Origin: Epilithonimonas hominis
GTDB lineage: Bacteria; Bacteroidota; Bacteroidia; Flavobacteriales; Weeksellaceae
NCBI RefSeq assembly: GCF_003730015.1
Contig: NZ_RJTU01000034.1
Location: forward strand, 1-64,000
DNA length: 64,000 nucleotides
Direction: 5' to 3'
Below are positions 1-9,457 of this stretch, in pieces. A program made the position numbers and the translations under genes. The notes beneath the pieces were generated by a model, which ran no database searches, was not told the DNA's origin, and was given only the letters and a program-made list of their open reading frames with translations. Position 1 is the stretch's first letter. Every line of letters begins with the position of its first letter.

Positions 1-5
1 CATAA

Positions 6-3000
6 TATCAAGTAGTCATTAACTTAAATATTATTCCACCTTTAGATGAAAATAAACAGGAATATATCCAAGCTAAGATTTATCCTATATTTTATAAATC
101 AAAACCTGATTTTGAACTCAGCGAAATTGATAAACAACTAAAGAAAGACGGTGCCAAAAGAACATCAAAGCATCACAAAAAAACAAAAGTACTTTCCGTA
201 AAATTACTTAAACAATTTCAGGATGTATTTGGAGTAAACTGGAAAGACATACTAAAATGGGATATTAATGGAGAAAGAAGCTCACAGCCTGTCAAAAAAT
301 CTCACACCGAATATACTTTTGAAGACGTTTGGCACGTTCTAATGACTTTTGACGGACAGGAAAATCTTAAGAAATTTGCTTTAGAAAAGCTAATTTTAGA
401 TGAGGAAAAAGCGACTAAATTTTCTAAAATCAAATTGCAACAAGGTTTTGCGACTTTAAGTCTTTCTGCTATTAAGAAAATTCTTCCCTATTTACAAAAA
501 GGGTTTTTATACAGCCACGCTGTGTATATGGCTAATCTATATAAAATGCTTGGAGAAAATGAAATTTCCGAAACATTGATTAATCATTTTTCCGAAGAGA
601 TTTCTAAGATTTTAAATTTGGATTTAGCTAATAGAAAAAATGCAGCGATTGTCAATAGTTTGATATCGGAAATGCTTAATGATGAAAACCGTTATTATAT
701 TACTGATGAAAGAGATTTGGATAGTACTGAAAAAAAACTGGTCTTAAAAAGCATTATTGATAATTACGGACAGGAAAGCTGGGATAAACTTGAAGAAGAA
801 AGTAAAACAAATATTGTTACATACGTTTCACGAAAATACCTTGAGTTTTTAAAGAAATCTTTTTTTGATAAGAAAAATCTTTTTGTACAGCCTGAAAGAA
901 TTGATGAAAAGATATTTAATTTTTTAAAAGATACTTATCACGTTTCAGACGATATGAAGAAATATCTTTGGCATCCGTCTGAACAGGAAAATTATGCTGA
1001 AGCTGAAAATTATTTAGAATATTCGGTAGGAAAGAAAAAATATTACGTTAAAGAAAAAAACAGAAGCAGTTTTTTAACAAGAAATCCTGATGCAGATTTT
1101 GAAGGTCGGGAAATTAAATTACTAGGCAATCCTGAGCCATTAAGTAAAGGATTTAAAAATCCTATGGCATTGAAGTCTTTACACAAACTGAAAAAATTGG
1201 TGAATTATCTCTTGCAGACAGGAAAAATAGATGAAGAAACCAAGGTGGTGATTGAAATTGCAAGAGAACTTAATGATAAGAATAAAAGAAAAGCAATTGA
1301 GATTTGGCAAAAGGAAAGAGAAAAAGAAAATGATGCTTACAGAAAAGAACTTGCAGTTTATCGGGAACAGTTTCCTAATGTGAATCTTATCGATGAAGAT
1401 ACATTAGTCCGTAAAATCAGATTGTGGCACGAACAAAACAAAATTTGCCTTTATACAGGCAAGCCAATTTCTTTTTCTGACTTATTCATTGGTAACAAGT
1501 ATGATTTTGAGCATACAATTCCTGCAAGTATCAGTTTTGATAACGAATTGAAAAATCTCACCATTGCCGACTCGGGATATAACCGTTTACAAAAAGGAAA
1601 GAAATTTCCGACACAATTAGTCAATTATGATATTGAACAGGTTATTAATGGTGAATTCTACAATCCAATAATCAGAAACATAGAATTTCTGTTTGGAGAA
1701 AGAAAAGTAAAAGAAAAGGAACTAAAAGGTAAAACAGAGAAAATAGTTACTTGGAAGAAGATTGAGGAGCTCGAAAAACTATTTGATGAATGGAAAAAGA
1801 AGGCTTCTTATGCAAGTACAAAAGAGTACAAAGATTTTTGTATTGTAAAGTATCACACCATAAAAATGGATTTGGATTATCTAAAAGCCAAATTAGCCAC
1901 TTTTACTATTACAGAATATAAAGCAGGATGGAGAAATAATCAGTTGAGAGATACTCAGATTATCACCAAGTACGCTTTGCCATATTTTAAGACCTTATTC
2001 AAAAGAGTTTCTGTGGAAAAAGGAGGAGTTACGGATATCTTTAAGAAGGTTTATAAAGTACAGTCAAAAGATTCTAAAAAAGACAGAAGCGTACACAGTC
2101 ATCACGCGCAGGATGCTGCAATTCTTACCTTAATTCCAAATGCTTTTCATAGAGAAAGAATTATCAAAGCTTATCAAAACGAAATTGATAACAGAACGGG
2201 CAAAACTTATCACGAAATTCCTATGGAATGGGATAACTTTTCTCAAAATTATATTTTGGAATTAAAAGATAAAGTTTTGATTAATAACCTTACAGATAGC
2301 CGAACGATTACTCAAACATCTAAGACAATAAGAAAAAGAGGAAAAATCGTTTACGACATAGATCAAGCGGGCAATAGAAAAAAACGAGTTGCAAAAGGTG
2401 ATACAATTCGTGGACAGTTACACGGAGAGACTTTTTACGGAGCCATCAAACAGCCTTTAAGAGATGAAGACAACAAGATTTTATTTGATGAAAATAAAAA
2501 AATGATTCTTAAAGATGAAATTTATCTGGCTGTCAGAAAACCCTTGGTTTATAAAAAGGATGTAAATTCTCCAGGATTTAAAAGCCTTGAAGAAGTTGAA
2601 AAAGCAATTGTTGATAAAGATTTGTTTAAAATAATTAAAAAACAAGTTGAAGAAACAGATTTTAAAACAGCTTTGACTGAAGGTGTTTATATGCTTGATA
2701 AAAAAGGTAATAAAGTGAATAAAATAAGAACAATACGTTGTTTCGAAAATGGATTAAAATATACTACAGCAATTAAGGTTCATAATCACAGTTTTGTTTC
2801 TGACAAAGAGTATAAAAAATCTACATTGGCAACTAATGGTGAAAATACTTATTGTCTGTTTTACAAAAGTGATGCAGGAAAAGCGATGAGAATTCTTTCT
2901 ATTGTAGATTTAGCGGAAATTAAATTAAAAAATGTTCAAAATCTTTTTACTGAGCCGGAGTTCTCAAATTTTGAAACAGGGAAAGGGAAAAATAAAATAA

Positions 3001-3329
3001 ACCTGCCTCTTTATTCAGTTTTAAAAAGCGGCGATAAAGTCTTGTTTTATAAAGATAGTATTCACGAATTAAAAGATTTAGAGAAACCTGAATTATCCAA
3101 CAGAATGTTTAGAATGTATCAATTTGAAAAAGATGGTAGAATTAAATTCCGTCATCATTTGGCAGCAGGTATTGATACTGAATTGAAAAAAGATAATCCT
3201 GAATATTCATCTGTAAATTTCAATGAGAAACAAATATTTTTAAGATTAAGACAAGGACAATGGAATTTTGCAATAGAAGGAAAAGATTTTGAAATGTATA
3301 TTGATGGAACGATAAAATGGAATTTTTAA
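6..3329 (+). CDS. cas9: Cas9 endonuclease, type II-C, C-terminal part (5' end outside window or broken)
   Basis: RNA-guided DNA endonuclease of a type II-C CRISPR system. The open frame runs from 6 to the stop at 3327-3329 (1107 residues). Seen in order: a REC-lobe-like stretch (YTFEDVWHVLM near 315-345, then IKLQQGFATLSL), RuvC-II (VVIEIARELN, about 1245-1275), the HNH core (YDFEHTIPAS, about 1500-1530, followed by the asparagine-rich second half), RuvC-III (HSHHAQDAAIL, about 2090-2125) and a PAM-interacting-type C-terminus. RuvC-I and the bridge helix are not in the window. An in-frame TAA occupies 3-5, and the other two frames close at 13-15 and 20-22, so the gene may be split or frameshifted right at the window edge. 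The first Met at 342 is not a credible start, because homology-like sequence continues upstream of it. cas1 follows one base after the stop. Confidence 0.9.
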   Translation, partial: YQVVINLNIIPPLDENKQEYIQAKIYPIFYKSKPDFELSEIDKQLKKDGAKRTSKHHKKTKVLSVKLLKQFQDVFGVNWKDILKWDINGERSSQPVKKSHTEYTFEDVWHVLMTFDGQENLKKFALEKLILDEEKATKFSKIKLQQGFATLSLSAIKKILPYLQKGFLYSHAVYMANLYKMLGENEISETLINHFSEEISKILNLDLANRKNAAIVNSLISEMLNDENRYYITDERDLDSTEKKLVLKSIIDNYGQESWDKLEEESKTNIVTYVSRKYLEFLKKSFFDKKNLFVQPERIDEKIFNFLKDTYHVSDDMKKYLWHPSEQENYAEAENYLEYSVGKKKYYVKEKNRSSFLTRNPDADFEGREIKLLGNPEPLSKGFKNPMALKSLHKLKKLVNYLLQTGKIDEETKVVIEIARELNDKNKRKAIEIWQKEREKENDAYRKELAVYREQFPNVNLIDEDTLVRKIRLWHEQNKICLYTGKPISFSDLFIGNKYDFEHTIPASISFDNELKNLTIADSGYNRLQKGKKFPTQLVNYDIEQVINGEFYNPIIRNIEFLFGERKVKEKELKGKTEKIVTWKKIEELEKLFDEWKKKASYASTKEYKDFCIVKYHTIKMDLDYLKAKLATFTITEYKAGWRNNQLRDTQIITKYALPYFKTLFKRVSVEKGGVTDIFKKVYKVQSKDSKKDRSVHSHHAQDAAILTLIPNAFHRERIIKAYQNEIDNRTGKTYHEIPMEWDNFSQNYILELKDKVLINNLTDSRTITQTSKTIRKRGKIVYDIDQAGNRKKRVAKGDTIRGQLHGETFYGAIKQPLRDEDNKILFDENKKMILKDEIYLAVRKPLVYKKDVNSPGFKSLEEVEKAIVDKDLFKIIKKQVEETDFKTALTEGVYMLDKKGNKVNKIRTIRCFENGLKYTTAIKVHNHSFVSDKEYKKSTLATNGENTYCLFYKSDAGKAMRILSIVDLAEIKLKNVQNLFTEPEFSNFETGKGKNKINLPLYSVLKSGDKVLFYKDSIHELKDLEKPELSNRMFRMYQFEKDGRIKFRHHLAAGIDTELKKDNPEYSSVNFNEKQIFLRLRQGQWNFAIEGKDFEMYIDGTIKWNF

Positions 3330-3330
3330 T

Positions 3331-4224
3331 ATGATCACCCGCTCCATCTACATTGGCAATCCCGCTTATCTTAAGCTCAAAGACGAGCAGTTGAAAATCC
3401 TCTGTCCGGAAACCAAAACGGAAAAGGGGAGTGTTCCTGTGGAAGATTTGGGGTTGTTAATGCTGGATCATTATCAGATTACCATTTCGCACAACCTGAT
3501 TCAGAAAATGATGGGAAACAATGTAGTGATAGTAAGTTGCGACGCACATCATTTGCCACATGGGATTATGTTGCCTTTGTATGGTCATACAGAGCATTCG
3601 GATAGGGTAAAAGATCAATTGGAAGCCAGTGAACCGCTCAAAAAACAGCTTTGGAAACAGACCGTGGAATGTAAGATCGAAAACCAGAAAAATGTACTTA
3701 TGAAACTGGGGAATTATTACGAACCGATGATTGAATATCAGAGAAACGTGAAATCTGGCGATATAACGAATATGGAAGGAATTGCGGCGCAGCATTACTG
3801 GAAATACCTCATCAGTCTGGATTTTTTGAGGCAGCGTTTTGGAGATTCACCCAATCAGTTTTTCAATTTTGGATATGCCGTGCTCAGAAGTATTGTGGCA
3901 AGAGCCATTGTAGAAACCGGACTCTTGCCTGTTCTCGGCATTTTTCATAAAAATAAATACAATCCTTATTGCCTTGCCGATGATTTAATGGAGCCTTATC
4001 GTCCGTTTGTTGATTTACTCGTGATGCAGTGGCTGAAGATTTATCCGGATACTGAAGAACTGACGAAGGAATTTAAAGCTTATATTCTCCAGATTGCGAC
4101 CAAAGATGTACTTATTGATGACAAAACAAGACCGTTGCTGGTTGCAGTAAAAACTACGGCTTCGTCGCTTTACAAATGTTACACAGGAGAAAAACGACAG
4201 GTTTCTTATCCGGAATTGATGTAA
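3331..4224 (+). CDS. cas1: CRISPR-associated integrase Cas1 (type II)
   Basis: Cas1 is the metal-dependent integrase that, with Cas2, inserts new spacers at the array. The protein is 297 residues, the usual size for type II Cas1. It begins MITRSIYIGNPAYLKL and has the N-terminal beta domain (VPVEDLGLLML, about residues 36-46) and a helical catalytic domain with NMEGIAAQHYW (about 147-157), which carries the conserved glutamate. It starts one base after the cas9 stop, so the two are almost certainly co-transcribed. The gap to cas2 is unusually long (108 bp) and contains an interspersed repeat. Confidence 0.95.
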   Translation: MITRSIYIGNPAYLKLKDEQLKILCPETKTEKGSVPVEDLGLLMLDHYQITISHNLIQKMMGNNVVIVSCDAHHLPHGIMLPLYGHTEHSDRVKDQLEASEPLKKQLWKQTVECKIENQKNVLMKLGNYYEPMIEYQRNVKSGDITNMEGIAAQHYWKYLISLDFLRQRFGDSPNQFFNFGYAVLRSIVARAIVETGLLPVLGIFHKNKYNPYCLADDLMEPYRPFVDLLVMQWLKIYPDTEELTKEFKAYILQIATKDVLIDDKTRPLLVAVKTTASSLYKCYTGEKRQVSYPELM

Positions 4225-4232
4225 TTTTTTTA

Positions 4233-4298
4233 TGGCAGCTTTATCCGCCTGTAGTTTATCCTGAGCGGAGTCGAAGGATTCCACTCAGGTCGGGCTGC
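4233..4298. repeat. Interspersed intergenic element, copy A (between cas1 and cas2)
   Basis: Short copy of an element found at least five times in the window. It starts GGCAGCTTTATCCGCC and ends GTCGGGCTGC; the ends GCAGC and GCTGC are complementary. Its centre holds TCCTGAGCGGAGTCGAAGG, a variant of the CTGAGCTTGTCGAAG motif seen elsewhere. It occupies most of the cas1-cas2 gap. Confidence 0.7.
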
Positions 4299-4323
4299 AA
4301 ACGTTATGACAAACAAACAATAG

Positions 4324-4671
<348 letters not shown>

Positions 4672-4690
4672 ATTTTAAATCCTGAGAACA

Positions 4691-4725
4691 AAAATAATCT
4701 ACTGAAAATCAGTAGATTATTTTTT
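4691..4725. terminator. Bidirectional intrinsic terminator between cas2 and the CRISPR array
   Basis: Perfect 15-bp stem (4691-4705 pairs with 4709-4723) with loop AAA. It is flanked by T-runs on the plus strand and, read from the other side, on the minus strand. It would stop cas2 transcription and also array transcription coming from the right. Confidence 0.8.
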
Positions 4726-4728
4726 GAG

Positions 4729-5160
4729 GTTGTCCTTCATCACGAAGATAATAATTTTTGAAAGCAATTCACAACTAAAAATGGTAACGACATCTTTGCC
4801 GTTACGTTGTCCTTCATCACGAAGATAATAATTTTTGAAAGCAATTCACAACTAACTCGGTGTGTGTTCTGAATCTATCAGAGTTGTCCTTCATCACGAA
4901 GATAATAATTTTTGAAAGCAATTCACAACAACCAATCATCAGTTGAGTTTTGAGTTGTCGTTGTCCTTCATCACGAAGATAATAATTTTTGAAAGCAATT
5001 CACAACACAGCAATGAAAATCATTAACAATGTTGTCGTTGTCCTTCATCACGAAGATAATAATTTTTGAAAGCAATTCACAACTTATTCGTGAATCTTAA
5101 TTTAGCATCCACAGTTGTCCTTCATCACGAAGATAATAATTTTTGAAAGCAATTCAAAAA
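4729..5160 (-). CRISPR. Type II-C CRISPR array, 6 repeats, 5 spacers
   Basis: Repeats of 47 bp at 4729-4775, 4806-4852, 4883-4929, 4960-5006, 5037-5083 and 5114-5160; all five spacers are exactly 30 bp. The plus-strand repeat begins GTTGTCCTTCATCACG and ends GCAATTCACAAC. The first five repeats are identical; the last has two changes, at repeat positions 44 and 47 (C to A both times). Read on the minus strand the repeat starts GTTGTGAATTGCTTTC, the usual form of 47-bp type II-C repeats in Bacteroidota, and contains TTG-N21-TATCTTCG, close to the phylum's promoter consensus. Minus-strand transcription, with a promoter in each repeat as known in Neisseria type II-C arrays, is therefore preferred, but it is an inference. 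The degenerate terminal repeat then lies at the upstream end, which is unusual. Confidence 0.95.
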
Positions 5161-5247
5161 TGGATTGTAAGTTTTGATGCGGAAGGAAGTTATATCATGT
5201 GAGGAAGGTAGTAGTGTTTAAATAAATGCTAACTATTAGCCATTAAA

Positions 5248-5388
5248 AATAACTTGAAATGATTGAAAACTGTTTTTTGCGGTATTATTTTTTTCATTTT
5301 ATTTAATTAAATCCAATTTTAATAACATCCATAATCAGCCTTGACTTACATAAAAAACAGCCTGTAAATATTTACAAGCTGTTTTTAT
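5248..5388 (+). ncRNA. Candidate tracrRNA (anti-repeat plus terminator)
   Basis: Positions 5248-5270 (starts AATAACTTGAAATG, ends ATTGAAAAC) can pair with the 5' half of the minus-strand-oriented repeat: GTT at the start, an AATTG block with two G-U pairs, a one-base bulge, TTTCAA with six Watson-Crick pairs, a second bulge, then TTATT with five. A strong hairpin with a T-tract at 5352-5388 could be the 3' end. No clear promoter was found upstream, and the stretch in between is AT-rich with no obvious nexus hairpin. The true tracrRNA could instead lie upstream of cas9, outside the window. Confidence 0.3.
5352..5388. terminator. Intrinsic terminator, bidirectional
   Basis: Stem AAAAACAGC/GCTGTTTTT closing on a TGTAAAT/ATTTACA inner palindrome, with T-runs on both sides. 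It serves the minus-strand small membrane protein gene ending at 5409 and possibly a plus-strand transcript from the CRISPR side. Confidence 0.7.
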
Positions 5389-5408
5389 TTATTCAGTGGA
5401 AAGAAAAC

Positions 5409-6546
<1,138 letters not shown>

Positions 6547-6555
6547 CAGTGATTG

Positions 6556-7458
6556 TTACCATTTTTTCCGGCGTGTGTAGATAAAGGTAATCACTACAAT
6601 CAGAACCATTAAACCCAAAGTAAAATAATAGCCGTTTTTATGATGCAGTTCCGGCATATTGTCGAAGTTCATGCCGTAAACGCCAGCAATAAAGGTAATT
6701 GGAAGGAAATAAACAGAATAGATAGCCAAAAGTTTCATCACCTGGTTGGCTTTCTGGTCAGACAGAGCCAGAAACATAGAAATTAGGTTTACTGTCTGCG
6801 CATTCACGTGGTCAAAATCTGCGATCACATCCTTTTGCTTGTCCAGAAGATCCATCACTTCTACCTCTTCCAGATCCAGCGTTTTGAACTTAGAGATCCA
6901 TTCTCCGGATATATTCAGGATTCTTGTGTTGAGTCCAGATTTTCTTTTCAGCTTATAAAGGCGTCTTATCTGGTTGCTTTGGTTGGTGTTTTTAAGAAAA
7001 ATTTCATTCTCGATTGCATCCATAATTTCCAGCAGATTGCGGCTTTCATCATCAAAAGTTTTGATAATTTTCAGAGCCAGCCTCAGCGCCAGATGATCTC
7101 TGGATATGTTCTCCGGATTTTCTTTTTTCAACTCGTCGCAAACCTCGTAAATGCTTTTGCTTTTTGACCGGTGTGTAGTGATGATGAGTTTAGGAAGCAG
7201 GAAAATGCCTAGCTTACTACTGATGTCGCTGATGTTGTTCAGCGTTCTTCTTTCAAGATCCGTAGATTCCCTTGCCAGGAAAAATTTCACATCGCCCACT
7301 TCTTCAAACTTTGGAAGATGGTTCGGATCTATCGTATCTTCCAATAAAAGGTAATTAATATGATAACGCTCGTGCAGAAAACGGAGATCTTCATCCGTAG
7401 GCGCAGTCACATCGATCCATTCCCATTGCGCAGTCTTATATTTTTGTTCAATTGGCAT
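6556..7458 (-). CDS. corA: CorA family magnesium/cobalt transporter
   Basis: A 300-residue divalent-cation channel of the inner membrane. It has a long cytoplasmic alpha/beta and coiled domain, then two C-terminal transmembrane helices (about residues 238-262 and 274-295). The signature YGMNF sits at the end of the first helix and forms the pore entrance. The basic C-terminus YTRRKKW is typical. The sequence begins MPIEQKYKTAQWEWIDVTAPTDEDL, as in short CorA/ZntB-like members. The Met at 7458 is the first in frame and fits the family length. Confidence 0.92.
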   Translation of the reverse strand: MPIEQKYKTAQWEWIDVTAPTDEDLRFLHERYHINYLLLEDTIDPNHLPKFEEVGDVKFFLARESTDLERRTLNNISDISSKLGIFLLPKLIITTHRSKSKSIYEVCDELKKENPENISRDHLALRLALKIIKTFDDESRNLLEIMDAIENEIFLKNTNQSNQIRRLYKLKRKSGLNTRILNISGEWISKFKTLDLEEVEVMDLLDKQKDVIADFDHVNAQTVNLISMFLALSDQKANQVMKLLAIYSVYFLPITFIAGVYGMNFDNMPELHHKNGYYFTLGLMVLIVVITFIYTRRKKW

Positions 7459-7504
7459 AAAACAAAACTAAATAAAATCTTCCTATCAATTCAAATTTTT
7501 ATTG

Positions 7505-7623
7505 GGGCAGCTATTCCGTCCTCCATTCCCGCTTTTTTCAGTTATTGCTAACATCTTTGTACATTTTGCAGACATTTTATCCATCGCAATAACAGAAAAA
7601 GAGCTCCATTCAGGCCGGGCTGC
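7505..7623. repeat. Interspersed intergenic element, copy B
   Basis: Begins GGGCAGCTATTCCGTCCTCC and ends AGGCCGGGCTGCG, with complementary ends. It contains an inner inverted pair, TTATTGC and GCAATAA. It sits between the divergent corA and fabH-like genes. The remainder of that 322-bp gap shows only the fabH promoter box. Confidence 0.65.
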
Positions 7624-7750
7624 GTACAATTCTGCCTATTTTATAATTCACATTGCCGGAAAATAAATGCTTGATATTGAGTATTTTATTGGATAAAATT
7701 ATGTTTGATCTGTGATTTCTTGCATATAGTTATGTAATAAATAAAATAAT

Positions 7751-7758
7751 TACTTTTG
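7751..7758 (+). promoter_or_regulatory. Promoter -7 box for the FabH-like gene
   Basis: TACTTTTG matches the Bacteroidota -7 consensus TAnnTTTG exactly and lies 22 bp before the start codon. No TTG is present at the ideal distance upstream. Confidence 0.55.
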
Positions 7759-7780
7759 CGGAAAATTTTAATTCATAAAA

Positions 7781-8803
7781 ATGTTTAAAAGTGTGATTGC
7801 TGGTGTTGGGCATTATGTGCCAGAAAATACCGTTACCAATGATGATCTTTCTAAGCTAATGACAACCAATGACGAGTGGATTACGGAAAGAACGGGTATA
7901 AAAGAACGAAGACACAGGAAAAACCGTATAGACTCGGAAGAAACAACGTCTTTCTATGGTTTCAAAGCGTCTGAAATTGCTCTGAAAAATGCAAATCTTA
8001 CCGCTAAAGATATAGATTATATCGTTTTTGCAACACTCTCTCCGGACTATTTTTTTCCTGGTTCTGGTGTGCTTTTGCAGGAAATGCTTGGATGTGATAC
8101 TATTGGCGCTTTAGATGTAAGGAATCAATGTTCTGGTTTTGTCTACGCAATGAGTGTTGCAGACGCATTCATAAAATCAGGATTATATAAAAATGTATTG
8201 GTTGTAGGAGCTGAGATTCATTCGTTTGGGTTGGACTTTTCAGATCGTGGGCGTGGCGTTTCCGTTATTTTTGGAGATGGTGCTGGTGCGGTTGTCCTGT
8301 CTGCAACTGAAGGGGATAGTGCAAGAGGCATACTGTCTGTCAATATGCATTCCGAAGGAAAATATGCCGAAGAACTGGCGGTTAAATTTCCCGGAACCAA
8401 GCTCGGCTGGAGTGATGTACTGATTACTAATCCGGATTCTATCGCAGCTGAAGATATCTATCCAGTAATGAATGGAAATTTTGTTTTCAAACACGCTGTA
8501 ACACGCTTCCCGGAAACGATTATGGAAGCGCTCCAAAAAGCAGGAAAATCAATTGAAGATTTAGATTTGCTGATTCCTCATCAGGCCAATATTAGAATAG
8601 CACAATATGTTCATCAACTATTGGGGTTACCAGATGAAAAAGTTTTCTTTAATATCCAAAAATATGGCAATACAACCGCAGCGTCAATTCCGATTGCTTT
8701 GAGCGAAGCGATTCAGGAAGGTAGAATGAAACGTGGCGATTTGGTTTGTATGTCGGCTTTCGGAAGTGGTTTCACTTGGGGGAGTGTTTTATTTGAGTAT
8801 TAA
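7781..8803 (+). CDS. Beta-ketoacyl-ACP synthase III family protein
   Basis: A 340-residue thiolase-fold condensing enzyme. The KAS III triad is visible: Cys117 in RNQCSGF, His in LIPHQANIR (about residue 268) and Asn in KYGNTTAAS (about 298). The N-terminal ERTGIKERR substrate-entry motif is present. Family members start fatty-acid synthesis by joining acetyl-CoA to malonyl-ACP in the cytoplasm. This gene stands alone, away from plsX or fab genes, so whether it is the housekeeping FabH or a specialised paralogue is unclear; a second, more divergent KAS III lies at 59216. The start is supported by the -7 box just upstream. Confidence 0.88.
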   Translation: MFKSVIAGVGHYVPENTVTNDDLSKLMTTNDEWITERTGIKERRHRKNRIDSEETTSFYGFKASEIALKNANLTAKDIDYIVFATLSPDYFFPGSGVLLQEMLGCDTIGALDVRNQCSGFVYAMSVADAFIKSGLYKNVLVVGAEIHSFGLDFSDRGRGVSVIFGDGAGAVVLSATEGDSARGILSVNMHSEGKYAEELAVKFPGTKLGWSDVLITNPDSIAAEDIYPVMNGNFVFKHAVTRFPETIMEALQKAGKSIEDLDLLIPHQANIRIAQYVHQLLGLPDEKVFFNIQKYGNTTAASIPIALSEAIQEGRMKRGDLVCMSAFGSGFTWGSVLFEY

Positions 8804-8844
8804 TTCGATAAGAATATTTTTACACTTATTTAATAAAAAAAATA

Positions 8845-8919
8845 TCTCGCAGAGTTTGCTGATTAAGCAGATTAATTTCTAAGGATTTATATTCAGCTAA
8901 ATCTGTACAATCAGCGAGA
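8845..8919. repeat. Inverted-repeat intergenic element
   Basis: Left arm TCTCGC...GCTGATT, right arm AATCAGCGAGA, complementary apart from a short insertion in the left arm. It lies between the fabH-like gene and its terminator and would form a hairpin. No coding potential. Confidence 0.45.
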
Positions 8920-8922
8920 AAT

Positions 8923-8957
8923 AAAAAGAGCTATTCGTTTCGGAATAGCTCTTTTCT
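8923..8957. terminator. Bidirectional terminator between convergent genes
   Basis: Hairpin AAAAGAGCTATTC / GGAATAGCTCTTTTC between the fabH-like gene (+) and ohrR (-), with A/T runs on both sides. It abuts the ohrR stop codon. Confidence 0.8.
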
Positions 8958-9385
8958 TATTGATTAATTTTCTGAACAACTTTGTCAGACAATGTTTTCA
9001 ATTGCTCCATTTCTTCGAGATTGAGATTCATTGCTTTTGCTAATTCAATTGGGATGTAACTTGCATTTTCTTTGAGTTTTACACCTTTTTCGGTTAAATT
9101 AATTTTGACAACACGCTCATCTTCCTTGCTTCGTTTTCGTTCCAGATAACCTTTTGATTCTAATCTTTTCAAAAGTGGTGTCAAAGTGCCGTTGTCCAAT
9201 TGTAAAATTTCCCCAACTTGATTCACCGTCACATCATCTTTTTCCCAAAGCGTCATCATCGTGATGTATTGCGGATAAGTCAACCCAATATTTTTAAGAA
9301 TAGGACGATAACACTGCATGATTTCGCGATGTAAAACATAAACAGAAAAGCAAAGTTGTTTGTCTAATTTTAATAAATCTTCCAT
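8957..9385 (-). CDS. ohrR: MarR-family organic-peroxide sensor, OhrR-like
   Basis: A 142-residue winged-helix repressor. The N-terminal LDKQLCFSVY carries Cys12, at the place of the peroxide-reactive cysteine of OhrR proteins. The winged-helix region LTPLLKRLESKGYLERKRSKEDERVVKINLTEKG (split across about residues 88-121) is canonical MarR. In the family, oxidation of the cysteine by organic hydroperoxides releases the repressor from DNA. It lies directly downstream of ohr, its usual target, on the same strand with its own -7 box. Only one other regulator type (general MarR) would fit; the cysteine and the neighbour favour OhrR. Confidence 0.9.
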   Translation of the reverse strand: MEDLLKLDKQLCFSVYVLHREIMQCYRPILKNIGLTYPQYITMMTLWEKDDVTVNQVGEILQLDNGTLTPLLKRLESKGYLERKRSKEDERVVKINLTEKGVKLKENASYIPIELAKAMNLNLEEMEQLKTLSDKVVQKINQ

Positions 9386-9413
9386 ATTGAGTTTTAGATT
9401 GAAGTCCTCTATT

Positions 9414-9421
9414 CAAAGATA
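9414..9421 (-). promoter_or_regulatory. Promoter -7 box for ohrR
   Basis: Minus-strand TATCTTTG matches TAnnTTTG and lies 28 bp before the ohrR start, in the 72-bp ohr-ohrR gap. It suggests ohrR can be transcribed without ohr. No good TTG at the right distance was found. Confidence 0.5.
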
Positions 9422-9457
9422 AGTAATTTTGCTCCCTTTAGTGTTGGGAAAACAAAT

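Noticed and set aside
342-3329. A 995-residue Cas9 starting at Met 342
   Set aside because: Family-like sequence continues upstream in frame to position 6, so this Met is internal.
4729-5160. Plus-strand reading of the CRISPR repeat (GTTGTCCTTCATC)
   Set aside because: The plus-strand repeat also begins GTTGT, and its TAATTTTTG is one base off the promoter spacing. The minus reading fits known Bacteroidota type II-C repeats and the promoter better. Not excluded.
5163-5213. Possible degenerate inverted repeat copy after the array
   Set aside because: It resembles the repeat in inverted form at both ends (ATTGTAAG and GTGAGGAAGG), but the middle does not match. Similarity is too weak to claim.
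7463-7470. Minus-strand TAGTTTTG before corA
   Set aside because: Only four bases before the start codon; it would give a leaderless start inside the gene. Probably chance.
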